Below, piece by piece: positions 28,801 to 37,579 of a stretch of DNA of 43,452 bases. The translations under genes and the position numbers were made by a program. Source of the DNA: Ramlibacter sp. (GTDB lineage Bacteria > Pseudomonadota > Gammaproteobacteria > Burkholderiales > Burkholderiaceae_C); contig NZ_JACCWG010000109.1 of assembly GCF_013697775.1 (NCBI RefSeq), positions 1 through 43,452 of the forward strand, written 5' to 3'. The stretch's first letter is position 1. Every line of letters begins with the position of its first letter. The notes under the pieces are model-generated. The model was not told where the DNA came from and did no database searches. It saw nothing but the letters and a program-made list of their open reading frames with translations.

Positions 28801-29387
28801 GCTTCAGCAAGGCGCTGGAGCAGCGCATCGGCCCGCTGGCCGACGAGAGGGCGCGCCACTACCTGGCGCGCATCGAAGCCGGCGTGCTGAAGATGGAGCA
28901 GCTGATCGAGGCCATGCTGGCGCTGTCGCGCGTGACGCGCGCGCCGCTCAGCCATGCCATGGTGGACCTGAGCGCCATCGCGGGCGAGACGGTGGACAAC
29001 CTGCGCATCCAGGCGCCCGAGCGGCAGGTCGACGTCCAGGTGCACGACGGCCTGCAGGTGCAGGGCGACGACAGGCTGCTGCGCGCGCTGCTGGAAAACC
29101 TGCTGGGCAACGCCTGGAAGTTCACCGCCGGCGCGCAGCCGGCGCGCATTGAGGTCGGGCGCACGGACGAGGGTGCCTTTTTCGTGCGCGACAACGGCGT
29201 GGGCTTCGACATGGCCTACGCCGGCAAGCTGTTCACCGCCTTCCAGCGCCTGCACACCGAAGCCGAATTCGCCGGCACCGGCATCGGCTTGGCAACCGTG
29301 CGGCGCGTGGTGATGCGCCACCAGGGCAAGGTCTGGGTCGAGTCCGTGCCCGGCGAGGGCACGACCTTCTATTTCACGCTGGGCTGA
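25860..29387 (+). CDS. Multidomain membrane sensor histidine kinase (extracytoplasmic sensor-HAMP-PAS-PAS-GAF-PAS-HisKA-HATPase)
   Basis: N-term TM; second TM before [32 protein letters not shown] (HAMP); PAS [32 protein letters not shown]; GAF region 28000-28290; PAS [33 protein letters not shown]; HisKA [26 protein letters not shown]; HATPase [13 protein letters not shown]...[24 protein letters not shown]...[18 protein letters not shown]. GTG start with AAAGGAG upstream. Confidence 0.93.
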   Translation: [1175 protein letters not shown]

Positions 29388-30428
29388 ACCGCCAAACCCC
29401 GTCGGCGCCGCGCGTGCGCTGCAGCTGCCCCGCATGCCACAGCAGGTGCAGGTGCGCAACCGCCTCGCCCATGGCGAAGGTGGTCTGGTGCAGGTCGAGC
29501 ACACGCTTGAACAGGATCGGCAGCACGTCGGCGGCGCTGTGCGGGCGTTCGGCGCAGGCCTGCATCACCTCGGCCAGGCGCGCGTCGTGGTGCTCGTGCA
29601 GCTGCTCGACGCGCCGGTGCATGCCGCGAAACGGCTTGCCGTGCGAGGGCAGCACCAGCGTGTCGGGGGGCAGCGCGCGGAACTTGTCGATGGACGACAG
29701 GAATAGCGCCAGCGCGTTCGACTCGGGCTCGATGTCGTACACGCTCACGTTGGTGGAAATGCGCGGCAGCAGCATGTCGCCGCTGATCAGCACGTCCAGC
29801 TCCTCGCAGAACAGCGCGATGTGCTCGGGCGCGTGCCCGTAGCCCGCGATGCAGCGCCATCCGTTGCCGCCGATGGCGAGCACGTCGCCTTCCAGCATGC
29901 GGCGAAAGCTCGGCGGAACCGCCGGCACCATGCCCGGTAGTAGTTGGCGCGCGCGCGGATCTTCTCGATCGACTCCGGATCGCTCAGGCCCTGCGAGGCG
30001 AAGAAGCGCGCCGCGCTTTCGCCGCCGAAGCCGGTGGTGCTCTGCGAGGCCATGCGCGCGGCGTTGTAGTCGGTGGCGCTGATCCACAGCGGCGCGTTCC
30101 AGCGCTCGCACAGCCAGTGCGCCAGGCCGATGTGGTCCGGGTGCATGTGGGTGACGACCACGCGCAGGATCGGCAGACCCTGCAGCGCGTTGGCGAACAC
30201 CGCCTCCCACTGCGCCTTGGCCTCGTCGCGCGTGATGCAGCAATCCACCGCGGTCCAGCCGGCGCGCCCGTCGATCTCGTCGCGCAGCAGCCACAGGTTG
30301 ATGTGGTCCAGCGCGAACGGCAGTGCCATGCGGATCCACTGCACGCCGGGCGCTACCTCGATGGTGTGTCCAGGAAGCGGCAGCGTGTCGCCGAGAGGGT
30401 AGTGCAGCTCTTGTTCCTGGAGGTTCAT
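29374..30428 (-). pseudogene. MBL-fold metallohydrolase, frameshifted near 29933
   Basis: N-part MNLQEQELHYPLGDTLPLPGHTIEVAPGVQWIRMALPFALDHINLWLL...VVVTHMHPDHIGLAHWL (THxHxDH). Homology switches frame at ...ANYYRxMVPAVPPSFRRMLEGDVLAIGGNGWRCIAGYGHAPEHIALFCEELDVLISGDMLLPRISTNVSVY to the stop at 29374. Confidence 0.85.
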
Positions 30429-30459
30429 GCGTGGGTACCGCGAGTGTGAACAGGCCCTG

Positions 30460-30483
30460 ATTGACGTTGACGTAAACGTCAGA
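30460..30483. promoter_or_regulatory. LiuR-like operator 1 (ATTGACGTTGACGTAAACGTCAGA)
   Basis: 20/24 identical to the perfect palindrome at 30967-30990. Lies between the divergent MBL hydrolase and liuR. Confidence 0.75.
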
Positions 30484-30510
30484 TGTAATGGCCCATTGTA
30501 GGGAACCCAC

Positions 30511-30957
30511 ATGACCCGCTTGTCCGTTGCCGTCGCGCAGGCGACCGCTTCCGCGATGCCCACCAACACGACGTTCACCATCAGCGACCTGGCGCGCGAG
30601 TTCGACCTCACCACCCGCGCCATCCGCTTCTACGAGGACATGGGCCTGCTGCAGCCGGAGCGGTCCGGCCCGGGCGGGCGCAACCGCGTCTACAGCAGCC
30701 GCGACCGCACCCGCCTGAAGCTCACCCTGCGCGCCAAGCGCCTCGGGCTGTCCCTGACCGAGGCCAAGGACATCATCGACATGTACGACAGCCCGCGCGA
30801 CACCGGGCCGCAGCTGCGCAAGTTCCTCACCGTCCTGGCCGAGCACCGCCGGCAGCTGGAAGAGCAGATGGCCGAGCTGCAGGCCAACCTGGACGAGGTG
30901 AAGACCCACGAGCGCGAGGCGCGGGCGCTGCTGGGCAAGTTCGAGAAACGTGCCTGA
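30511..30957 (+). CDS. liuR: MerR-family regulator, LiuR-like
   Basis: FTISDLAREFDLTTRAIRFYEDMGLLQPERSGPGGRNRVYSSRDRTRLKLTLRAKRLGLSLTEAKDIIDMYDSPRDTGPQLRKFL. Adjacent to isovaleryl-CoA dehydrogenase and to matched palindromes. Start may be internal (MPTNTTFT). Confidence 0.88.
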   Translation: MTRLSVAVAQATASAMPTNTTFTISDLAREFDLTTRAIRFYEDMGLLQPERSGPGGRNRVYSSRDRTRLKLTLRAKRLGLSLTEAKDIIDMYDSPRDTGPQLRKFLTVLAEHRRQLEEQMAELQANLDEVKTHEREARALLGKFEKRA

Positions 30958-30966
30958 ACTGGTATA

Positions 30967-30990
30967 GTTGACGTTTACGTAAACGTCAAC
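30967..30990. promoter_or_regulatory. LiuR-like operator 2, perfect 24-bp palindrome GTTGACGTTTACGTAAACGTCAAC
   Basis: Exact self reverse-complement. Abuts a TATAGT -10-like hexamer (30963-30968), 12 bp upstream of the thioesterase ATG. Confidence 0.85.
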
Positions 30991-31002
30991 TGGGGAGTTG
31001 CC

Positions 31003-31464
31003 ATGGCCGTGCCGTCTTTTGAACCCGCGGACGCCGGTTTCGCCGATCGCGTGCGCGCCAGCTTCGAGCGCCAGGGCGCGCTGAAGACCTTCAACGTCGC
31101 GCTCACGGCGGTGGAGCCGGGCCGCTCGGTGATGGAGTTCCCCTGGTCCGAGCAGGTGACGCAGCAGCACGGCTTCGTGCATGCCGGCGTGCTGGGCGCG
31201 GTAATGGACACCGCATGCGGCTATGCCGCCTTCAGCCTGATGCCCGCCGACGCGGCGGTGCTCACCATCGAATACAAGGTCAACCTGCTGGCGCCCGCGC
31301 GCGGCCAGCTGTTCCGCGTCCAGGGCGAGGTGCTCAAGCCGGGCCGCACCATCACGGTGTCCGAAGGCCGTGCCTGGGCGCTGGACGGCGAAAAAGAAAA
31401 ACTCGTTGCCACCATGACCTGCACCCTCATGGCCGTGTTCGGCCGTGAAGGCATCCAGCACTAA
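31003..31464 (+). CDS. PaaI-like hotdog-fold thioesterase
   Basis: VEPGRSVMEFPWSEQVTQQHGFVHAGVLGAVMDTACGYAAFSLMPADAAVLTIEYKVNLLAPARGQLFRVQGEVLKPGRTITVSEG. Confidence 0.92.
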   Translation: MAVPSFEPADAGFADRVRASFERQGALKTFNVALTAVEPGRSVMEFPWSEQVTQQHGFVHAGVLGAVMDTACGYAAFSLMPADAAVLTIEYKVNLLAPARGQLFRVQGEVLKPGRTITVSEGRAWALDGEKEKLVATMTCTLMAVFGREGIQH

Positions 31465-31473
31465 GGAGACACC

Positions 31474-32652
31474 ATGCAACTGCCCGGCCTGAACTTCCAG
31501 CTCGGCGAAGACATCGACGCGCTGCGCGACGCGGTGCACGCCTTCGCCCAATCCGAGATCGCGCCGCGCGCCGGCGAGATCGACCGCAGCGACCAGTTCC
31601 CGATGGACCTGTGGCGCAAGATGGGCGAGCTCGGCGTGCTGGGCATCACGGTGCCCGAGGAGTACGGCGGCGCCGGCATGGGCTACCTGGCGCACATGGT
31701 GGCCATGGAAGAAATCTCGCGCGCTTCGGCCTCGGTGGGCCTGTCGTACGGCGCGCACAGCAACCTGTGCGTCAACCAGATCAAGCGCAACGGCAGCGAC
31801 GCGCAAAAGAAGAAGTACCTGCCCAGGCTGATCTCCGGCGAGCACGTGGGCGCGCTGGCCATGAGCGAGTCCGGCGCCGGCAGCGACGTGATCTCCATGA
31901 AGCTGAAGGCCCAGGACAAGGGCGGCTACTACCTGCTCAACGGCAGCAAGTTCTGGATCACCAACGGCCCCGATGCCGACACGCTGGTGGTGTATGCCAA
32001 GACCGAGCCCGAGCTGGGCGCGCGCGGGGTCACCGCGTTCCTGATCCAGAAGGGCATGAAGGGCTTTTCCATCGCCCAGAAGCTCGACAAGCTGGGTATG
32101 CGCGGCAGCCACACCGGCGAGCTGGTGTTCCAGGACGTCGAGGTGCCGGCCGAGAACGTGCTGGGCATGCTGAACGGCGGCGCCAAGGTGCTGATGAGCG
32201 GGCTGGACTACGAGCGCGCGGTGCTCGCCGCCGGCCCCATCGGCATCATGCAGGCGGTAATGGACAACGTCATTCCGTACATCCACGACCGCAAGCAGTT
32301 CGGCCAGAGCATCGGCGAATTCCAGCTCATCCAGGGCAAGGTCGCCGACATGTACACGGTGCTGCAGGCGGCGCGCGCCTACTGCTACATGGTGGGCAAG
32401 AACCTCGACCTGCTGGGCAGCGAGCACGTGCGCCAGGTGCGCAAGGACTGCGCGTCGGTCATCCTGTACTGCGCCGAGAAGGCCACCTGGATGGCCGGTG
32501 AGGGCATCCAGGTCTACGGTGGCAACGGCTACATCAACGAGTACCCGCTGGGCCGCCTGTGGCGCGACGCCAAGCTGTACGAAATCGGCGCCGGCACCAG
32601 CGAAGTCCGCCGCATGCTGATCGGCCGCGAGCTGTTCGCCGAGACGATGTAA
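31474..32652 (+). CDS. liuA: Isovaleryl-CoA dehydrogenase
   Basis: ACAD family: [61 protein letters not shown]...[18 protein letters not shown]...[47 protein letters not shown]. Confidence 0.95.
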   Translation: MQLPGLNFQLGEDIDALRDAVHAFAQSEIAPRAGEIDRSDQFPMDLWRKMGELGVLGITVPEEYGGAGMGYLAHMVAMEEISRASASVGLSYGAHSNLCVNQIKRNGSDAQKKKYLPRLISGEHVGALAMSESGAGSDVISMKLKAQDKGGYYLLNGSKFWITNGPDADTLVVYAKTEPELGARGVTAFLIQKGMKGFSIAQKLDKLGMRGSHTGELVFQDVEVPAENVLGMLNGGAKVLMSGLDYERAVLAAGPIGIMQAVMDNVIPYIHDRKQFGQSIGEFQLIQGKVADMYTVLQAARAYCYMVGKNLDLLGSEHVRQVRKDCASVILYCAEKATWMAGEGIQVYGGNGYINEYPLGRLWRDAKLYEIGAGTSEVRRMLIGRELFAETM

Positions 32653-32654
32653 AC

Positions 32655-33308
32655 ATGACCGCCATCCAAGACCTGTTCGCCCACAACCGTGCCTGGGCCG
32701 CGGAGATGGAGCGCACGCGTCCGGGCTTCTTCTCGGGGCTCACGCAGCAGCAGCGCCCGAAATTCATGTGGATCGGCTGCTCCGACAGCCGTGTGCCGGC
32801 CAACCAGATCACCGGGTTGGAGCCGGGCGAGGTGTTCGTGCACCGCAACGTCGCCAACATCGTCGTGCACTCCGACCTGAACGCGCTGTCGGCGATCCAG
32901 TTCGCGGTGGAGATGCTCAAGGTCGAACACATCATGGTGGTGGGCCACTACGGCTGCGGCGGCGTGCAGGCGGCGCTGCACGGCACGCGCATCGGTCTGG
33001 CGGACAACTGGATCCGCCACATCCAGGACGTGCGCGACCGGCATCGCGGCATTCTGGAGAAGGTGGGCGACGCGCACCGGCTGGACGCGCTGGTGGAACT
33101 CAACGTGATCGAGCAGGTGGTCAATGTCTGCGTCAGCACGGTGATGACCGACGCCTGGGCCAAGGGGCAGAAAGTCAGCGTGCACGGCTGGGCCTTCGGC
33201 GTGCACGACGGCCTGCTGCAGGACCTGCGCATGACCGTCTCCGGCCACGACGCGATCGAGCCGGCGTACCACGCGGCGATCGACACCGTGACGGCCAAGC
33301 GCCGGTAG
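32655..33308 (+). CDS. can: Beta-class carbonic anhydrase
   Basis: [35 protein letters not shown]...[14 protein letters not shown]: CxDSR and HxxC zinc ligands. Confidence 0.96.
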   Translation: MTAIQDLFAHNRAWAAEMERTRPGFFSGLTQQQRPKFMWIGCSDSRVPANQITGLEPGEVFVHRNVANIVVHSDLNALSAIQFAVEMLKVEHIMVVGHYGCGGVQAALHGTRIGLADNWIRHIQDVRDRHRGILEKVGDAHRLDALVELNVIEQVVNVCVSTVMTDAWAKGQKVSVHGWAFGVHDGLLQDLRMTVSGHDAIEPAYHAAIDTVTAKRR

Positions 33309-33325
33309 CAGCGGAGGCGGCAGCG

Positions 33326-35179
33326 ATGTTCCCCCAGCGCCTGGACTCGCCGCAAGCCTACGACATCGCGCGGGCCATGCGCGACGGCTTCGACCGGCAC
33401 TACGAGCTGTTCCGCACCGAGTCCGCGCGCGCCAAGCAGCGCTTCGAAACCGCCGACTGGCACGGCCAGCAGCGCGCGCAGCGCGGGCGCATCGAGTTCT
33501 ACGACCTGCGCGTGCGGGAAGCCGTGACGCGGCTGGAAAACGAATTCAAGGCCGGCGCGCTGCCGATGGAGGTGTGGCAGCAGGTCAAGCTGCACTACAT
33601 CGGCCTCCTGATCGACCACCACCAGCCGGAACTGGCGGAGACCTTTTTCAACTCGGTCACCACCAAGATCCTGCACCGCACGTACTTCCACAACGACTTC
33701 ATCTTCGTGCGGCCGGCGGTCAGCACCGAGTACATCGAAAACGACGAGCCGGCCGCCACGCCGACCTACCGCTCCTACTACCCCACGCGCGAGACGCTGC
33801 AGGAAACGCTGGTGCGCATCGTCGACAACTACCGCCTGCAGCGGGAGTTCGACGACCTGCAGCGCGACGCCGGCTTCGTGCTGGAAGCGATGAGCGCGCG
33901 GCTGCACCAGGTGAAGCTGCGCGCCAACTTCCAGATCCAGGTGCTGTCGTCCCTGTTCTTCCGCAACAAGGGCGCCTACGTGGTGGGCAAGATCATCAAC
34001 GGCTTCAACGAGCTGCCGTTCGCGCTGCCGATCCTGCACAACCGGGCGGGAAAATTGGTGATCGACGCCTGCCTGTTCGGCGAGGACGACCTGCAGATGC
34101 TGTTCAGCTTCGCGCGGGCCTACTTCATGGTGGACATGGGCGTGCCGGCGGCCAGCGTGCAGTTCCTGCGCTCTCTCATGCCGCGCAAGCCGCGCGCCGA
34201 AATCTACAACGCGCTGGGCCTGGCCAAGCAGGGCAAGACGCTGTTCTACCGCGACTTCCTCTACCACCTGAAGCATTCCAGCGACAAGTTCCGCATCGCG
34301 CCCGGCATCAAGGGCATGGTGATGCTGGTGTTCGACCTGCCGTCGTTCCCGTTCGTCTTCAAGGTCATCAAGGACTTCTACCCGCCGCCCAAGGACACTT
34401 CGCGCGAGCAGATCCAGGGCAAGTACCTGCTGGTCAAGCAGCACGACCGTGTCGGCCGCTTGGCCGACACGCTGGAGTACAGCGAGGTGGCGTTCGCGCG
34501 CGAGCGCTTCGAGGACGACCTGATCGACGAGATCCGCAAGTTCGCGCCCAGCCAGCTGGAAATCTCCGACCGCGACGGCGACGGCCACGACGAGGTGGTC
34601 ATCAAGCACCTCTACATCGAGCGGCGCATGATCCCGCTGAACATCTACCTGCAGGAAGCGTTCGACGCCAGCAAGAGCGCCGACCCGGCGGTGGCAGCCG
34701 CCGCGCAGGAGCAGATCGCGCACGCGGTGGTCGACTACGGCAACGCCATCAAGGACCTGGTGTCGGCCAACATCTTCCCGGGCGACATGCTGTGGAAGAA
34801 CTTCGGCGTCACGCGCAACGGCAAGGTCGTGTTCTACGACTACGACGAGATCGAATACATCACCGACTGCAACTTCCGCAAGGTGCCCGAGCCGCGCAAC
34901 GAAGAGGAAGAAATGTCGGGCGAGATCTGGTATTCGGTCGGCCCGCACGACGTGTTCCCCGAAACCTTCGCGCCGTTCCTGCTCGGCAACGCGGCGGTGC
35001 GCGAGGTGTTCATGAAGCACCATGCCGACCTGCTGGACCCGGCGTTCTGGCAGGCCCACAAGGAGCGTATCGCCGCCGGCCACGTGCACGACGTCTTTCC
35101 CTACGAGCGCGACAAGCGCTTCGCGCGCAGGCAGGCGGGCGCGGCCCTTGCTGCCGGGCCGGTGGAGGCCGATGCGTGA
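33326..35179 (+). CDS. aceK: Isocitrate dehydrogenase kinase/phosphatase
   Basis: [58 protein letters not shown]...[39 protein letters not shown]. Confidence 0.97.
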   Translation: MFPQRLDSPQAYDIARAMRDGFDRHYELFRTESARAKQRFETADWHGQQRAQRGRIEFYDLRVREAVTRLENEFKAGALPMEVWQQVKLHYIGLLIDHHQPELAETFFNSVTTKILHRTYFHNDFIFVRPAVSTEYIENDEPAATPTYRSYYPTRETLQETLVRIVDNYRLQREFDDLQRDAGFVLEAMSARLHQVKLRANFQIQVLSSLFFRNKGAYVVGKIINGFNELPFALPILHNRAGKLVIDACLFGEDDLQMLFSFARAYFMVDMGVPAASVQFLRSLMPRKPRAEIYNALGLAKQGKTLFYRDFLYHLKHSSDKFRIAPGIKGMVMLVFDLPSFPFVFKVIKDFYPPPKDTSREQIQGKYLLVKQHDRVGRLADTLEYSEVAFARERFEDDLIDEIRKFAPSQLEISDRDGDGHDEVVIKHLYIERRMIPLNIYLQEAFDASKSADPAVAAAAQEQIAHAVVDYGNAIKDLVSANIFPGDMLWKNFGVTRNGKVVFYDYDEIEYITDCNFRKVPEPRNEEEEMSGEIWYSVGPHDVFPETFAPFLLGNAAVREVFMKHHADLLDPAFWQAHKERIAAGHVHDVFPYERDKRFARRQAGAALAAGPVEADA

Positions 35180-35676
35180 ACGCGGCCATGCGCGACGCCT
35201 GGGAGCTGGCGAGCTTCATCGTCACGGCGCTGGGCCTGCCGGTCGCCATCCTGTTCTTCGCCTGGGAGCAGCGCAAGGAGCGCGACAACGAGGAAGAAGA
35301 GGCGTACCAGCTGCTGAGCAACGCCTACAACGAATTCCTCAAGGTCGTGCTGGCGCATCCCGATTTGCAGCTGCGAACCAACGACCCGCTGGCCGATCCA
35401 ACCGCGGAGCAGCGCGAGCGGATGCTGGTGATTTTCGATATGCTGATCTCGTTGTTCGAGCGCGCCTACCTCGTGGCCTACAAGTCCCGCATGAGCGAGA
35501 CCGAGGCGCGGCGCTGGAACAGCTGGGACGACTACATGCGCGAGTGGTGCCACCGCGAGGACTTCCGCAACGCGCTGCCCCTGCTGCTGCGCGGCGAGGA
35601 CGCGGAATTCCAGGATTACATCCGCCGTGTTGCCGAAGAGGAACACGGCCCCATGATTCTTCATCACACCAGCTGA
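35176..35676 (+). CDS. Small membrane-anchored hypothetical protein
   Basis: GTG start overlapping the aceK stop (GTGA). One N-terminal TM helix ([32 protein letters not shown]) then a soluble domain rich in acidic and aromatic residues. Confidence 0.75.
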   Translation: MNAAMRDAWELASFIVTALGLPVAILFFAWEQRKERDNEEEEAYQLLSNAYNEFLKVVLAHPDLQLRTNDPLADPTAEQRERMLVIFDMLISLFERAYLVAYKSRMSETEARRWNSWDDYMREWCHREDFRNALPLLLRGEDAEFQDYIRRVAEEEHGPMILHHTS

Positions 35677-35692
35677 CCAAAAGGAGCTTTCC

Positions 35693-36880
35693 ATGTCCGA
35701 ATCCATCGTCATCGTCGGTGCCGCCCGCACCCCCATGGGCAACTTCCAGGGCGACTTCGCCTCGCTGTCCGCGTCCGACCTGGGCGCAGCCGCGATCAAG
35801 GCCGCCGTGGAGCGCGCCGGCATTCCCAACGACGCCGTCGGCGAAGTGCTGATGGGCAACTGCCTGATGGCCGGCCAGGGCCAGGCGCCGGCCCGCCAGG
35901 CCGCGCACAAGGCCGGGCTGCCGCGCAGCACCGGCGCCATCACGCTGTCCAAGATGTGCGCCTCCGGCATGCAGGCCGTGATGTTCGCCAACGACATGCT
36001 GTTGGCCGGCACGCACGAGATCCTGGTGGCCGGCGGCATGGAAAGCATGACCAATGCGCCCTATCTCCTGCTCAAGGGCCGCGGCGGCTACCGCATGGGC
36101 CATGACCGCATCTTCGACCACATGACGCTCGACGGCCTGGAAGACGCCTACGAACCCGGCCGCGCCATGGGCACCTTCGGCGAGGACTGCGCGGCCAAGT
36201 ACGGCTTCACGCGCGAGCAGCAGGACGCCTTCGCCCGCGACTCGGTGCTGCGCGCGCAGCGCTCGGCCGTGGCCGGCGGCGCCTTCGCCGCCGAAGTGGT
36301 GCCGGTTGCCGTGAAGGACCGTGCCGGCGAGCGCGTGATCTCCCTCGACGAAGGCCCGGGCAAGGTCAAGGTCGACAAGATCCCGCTGCTCAAGCCCGCG
36401 TTCAAGAAAGATGGCGGCACCATCACCGCGGCGTCGGCCTCGTCCATCAACGACGGCGCCGCCGCCATGGTGCTGATGACCGGCTCCACCGCCGCGCGCG
36501 TGGGCGCCAGGCCGCTGGCGCGCATCGTGTCGCACGCCGTGCATTCGCAGGAACCCAACTGGTTCACCACCGCGCCCATCGGCGCCACGCAGAAGGCGCT
36601 GCAGAAGGCCGGCTGGAAGGTCAGCGACGTCGACCTGTGGGAAATCAACGAAGCCTTCGCCGTGGTGCCGATGGCGCTGATGCACGACCTGAAGGTGTCG
36701 CCCGACATCGTCAACGTCAACGGCGGCGGCCTGGTGCTGGGCCACCCGATCGGCGCGTCCGGCGCGCGCATCCTGGTTACGCTGATCCACGCCATGCAGG
36801 CGCGCGGCGCCAAGCGCGGCCTGGCCACGCTGTGCATCGGCGGCGGCGAAGGTACGGCCATGACGGTCGAGCTGCTGTAA
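35693..36880 (+). CDS. Acetyl-CoA C-acetyltransferase (thiolase)
   Basis: MSESIVIVGAARTPMGNFQGDFASLSASDLGAAAIKAAVERAGI...ITLSKMCASGMQAVMFAND...VNVNGGGLVLGHPIGASGARILVTLIHAM...TLCIGGGEGTAMTVE. Confidence 0.97.
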   Translation: MSESIVIVGAARTPMGNFQGDFASLSASDLGAAAIKAAVERAGIPNDAVGEVLMGNCLMAGQGQAPARQAAHKAGLPRSTGAITLSKMCASGMQAVMFANDMLLAGTHEILVAGGMESMTNAPYLLLKGRGGYRMGHDRIFDHMTLDGLEDAYEPGRAMGTFGEDCAAKYGFTREQQDAFARDSVLRAQRSAVAGGAFAAEVVPVAVKDRAGERVISLDEGPGKVKVDKIPLLKPAFKKDGGTITAASASSINDGAAAMVLMTGSTAARVGARPLARIVSHAVHSQEPNWFTTAPIGATQKALQKAGWKVSDVDLWEINEAFAVVPMALMHDLKVSPDIVNVNGGGLVLGHPIGASGARILVTLIHAMQARGAKRGLATLCIGGGEGTAMTVELL

Positions 36881-36885
36881 GCGCC

Positions 36886-37554
36886 ATGGCCACGGTCCTG
36901 GTCCTTGGCGCCTCGCGCGGCATCGGGCTGGAATTCGTGCGCCAGTACCGGGCCGACTGGGACCGCGTCATCGCCACCGCGCGCGACGACGCGGGCTGCC
37001 AGCGCATCGAGGCGCTGGGCGCGCAGGCGCTGCGGCTGGACGTCACCGACCCGGCCAGCACCAGCGGCCTGGCCTGTCAGCTCGATGGCGAGAAGATCGA
37101 CCTGGCGCTCTACGTCGCGGGCGTCTACACCACGGCCGGCGCGACCGAGCCGCCGACCCGCGAAGACTTCGACCGCGCCATGCACACCAACGTGCTGGGC
37201 GCCATGCAGGTCATTCCGCAGGTCGCGCCGCTGGTGGAGGCCACGGGCGGCAGATTCGTCTTCGTCACCAGCAAGATGGCGCACTTCGCCAGCGTGGACT
37301 CCAGCCTGGGCTGGGTCTACCGCGTGAGCAAGGCTGCGCTCAACATGGCGGTGGTGGCCGCGCAGCCTGACTATCCCAAGGCCATCATGGCCGTTATCAG
37401 CCCGGGCTGGGTGAAGACCGACATGGGCGGCCCGGGCGCCACGCTGGAAGTGGAGCGCAGCGTCGCGCTGATGCGCGAAACCGCCGCGCGCCTGAGCTTC
37501 ACGCACCAGGGCGCTTTCCTCAACTACGACGGCCGGCGCTTCAAGAGCTGGTGA
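36886..37554 (+). CDS. Short-chain dehydrogenase/reductase
   Basis: ATVLVLGASRGIGLEFVRQY...ALYVAGVYTT...YRVSKAALNMAVVAAQ (TGxxxGIG-like and YxxxK). Confidence 0.92.
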   Translation: MATVLVLGASRGIGLEFVRQYRADWDRVIATARDDAGCQRIEALGAQALRLDVTDPASTSGLACQLDGEKIDLALYVAGVYTTAGATEPPTREDFDRAMHTNVLGAMQVIPQVAPLVEATGGRFVFVTSKMAHFASVDSSLGWVYRVSKAALNMAVVAAQPDYPKAIMAVISPGWVKTDMGGPGATLEVERSVALMRETAARLSFTHQGAFLNYDGRRFKSW

Positions 37555-37579
37555 ACGACAACAACAACGGCGACCCTCC

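Noticed and set aside
25719-29504. 1261-aa minus-strand ORF opposite the histidine kinase
   Set aside because: Shadow ORF of a GC-rich coding strand: low-complexity Arg/Gln/Val/His composition, no domains, fully antisense to a clear multidomain kinase.
29374-32427. 1017-aa minus-strand ORF
   Set aside because: Only its C-terminal part (below about 29933) is real (the MBL hydrolase 3' half). The rest is antisense to liuR, the thioesterase and isovaleryl-CoA dehydrogenase and crosses the operator palindromes.
32948-35089. 713-aa minus-strand ORF opposite aceK
   Set aside because: Antisense shadow ORF with no recognisable domains; aceK on the plus strand is unambiguous.
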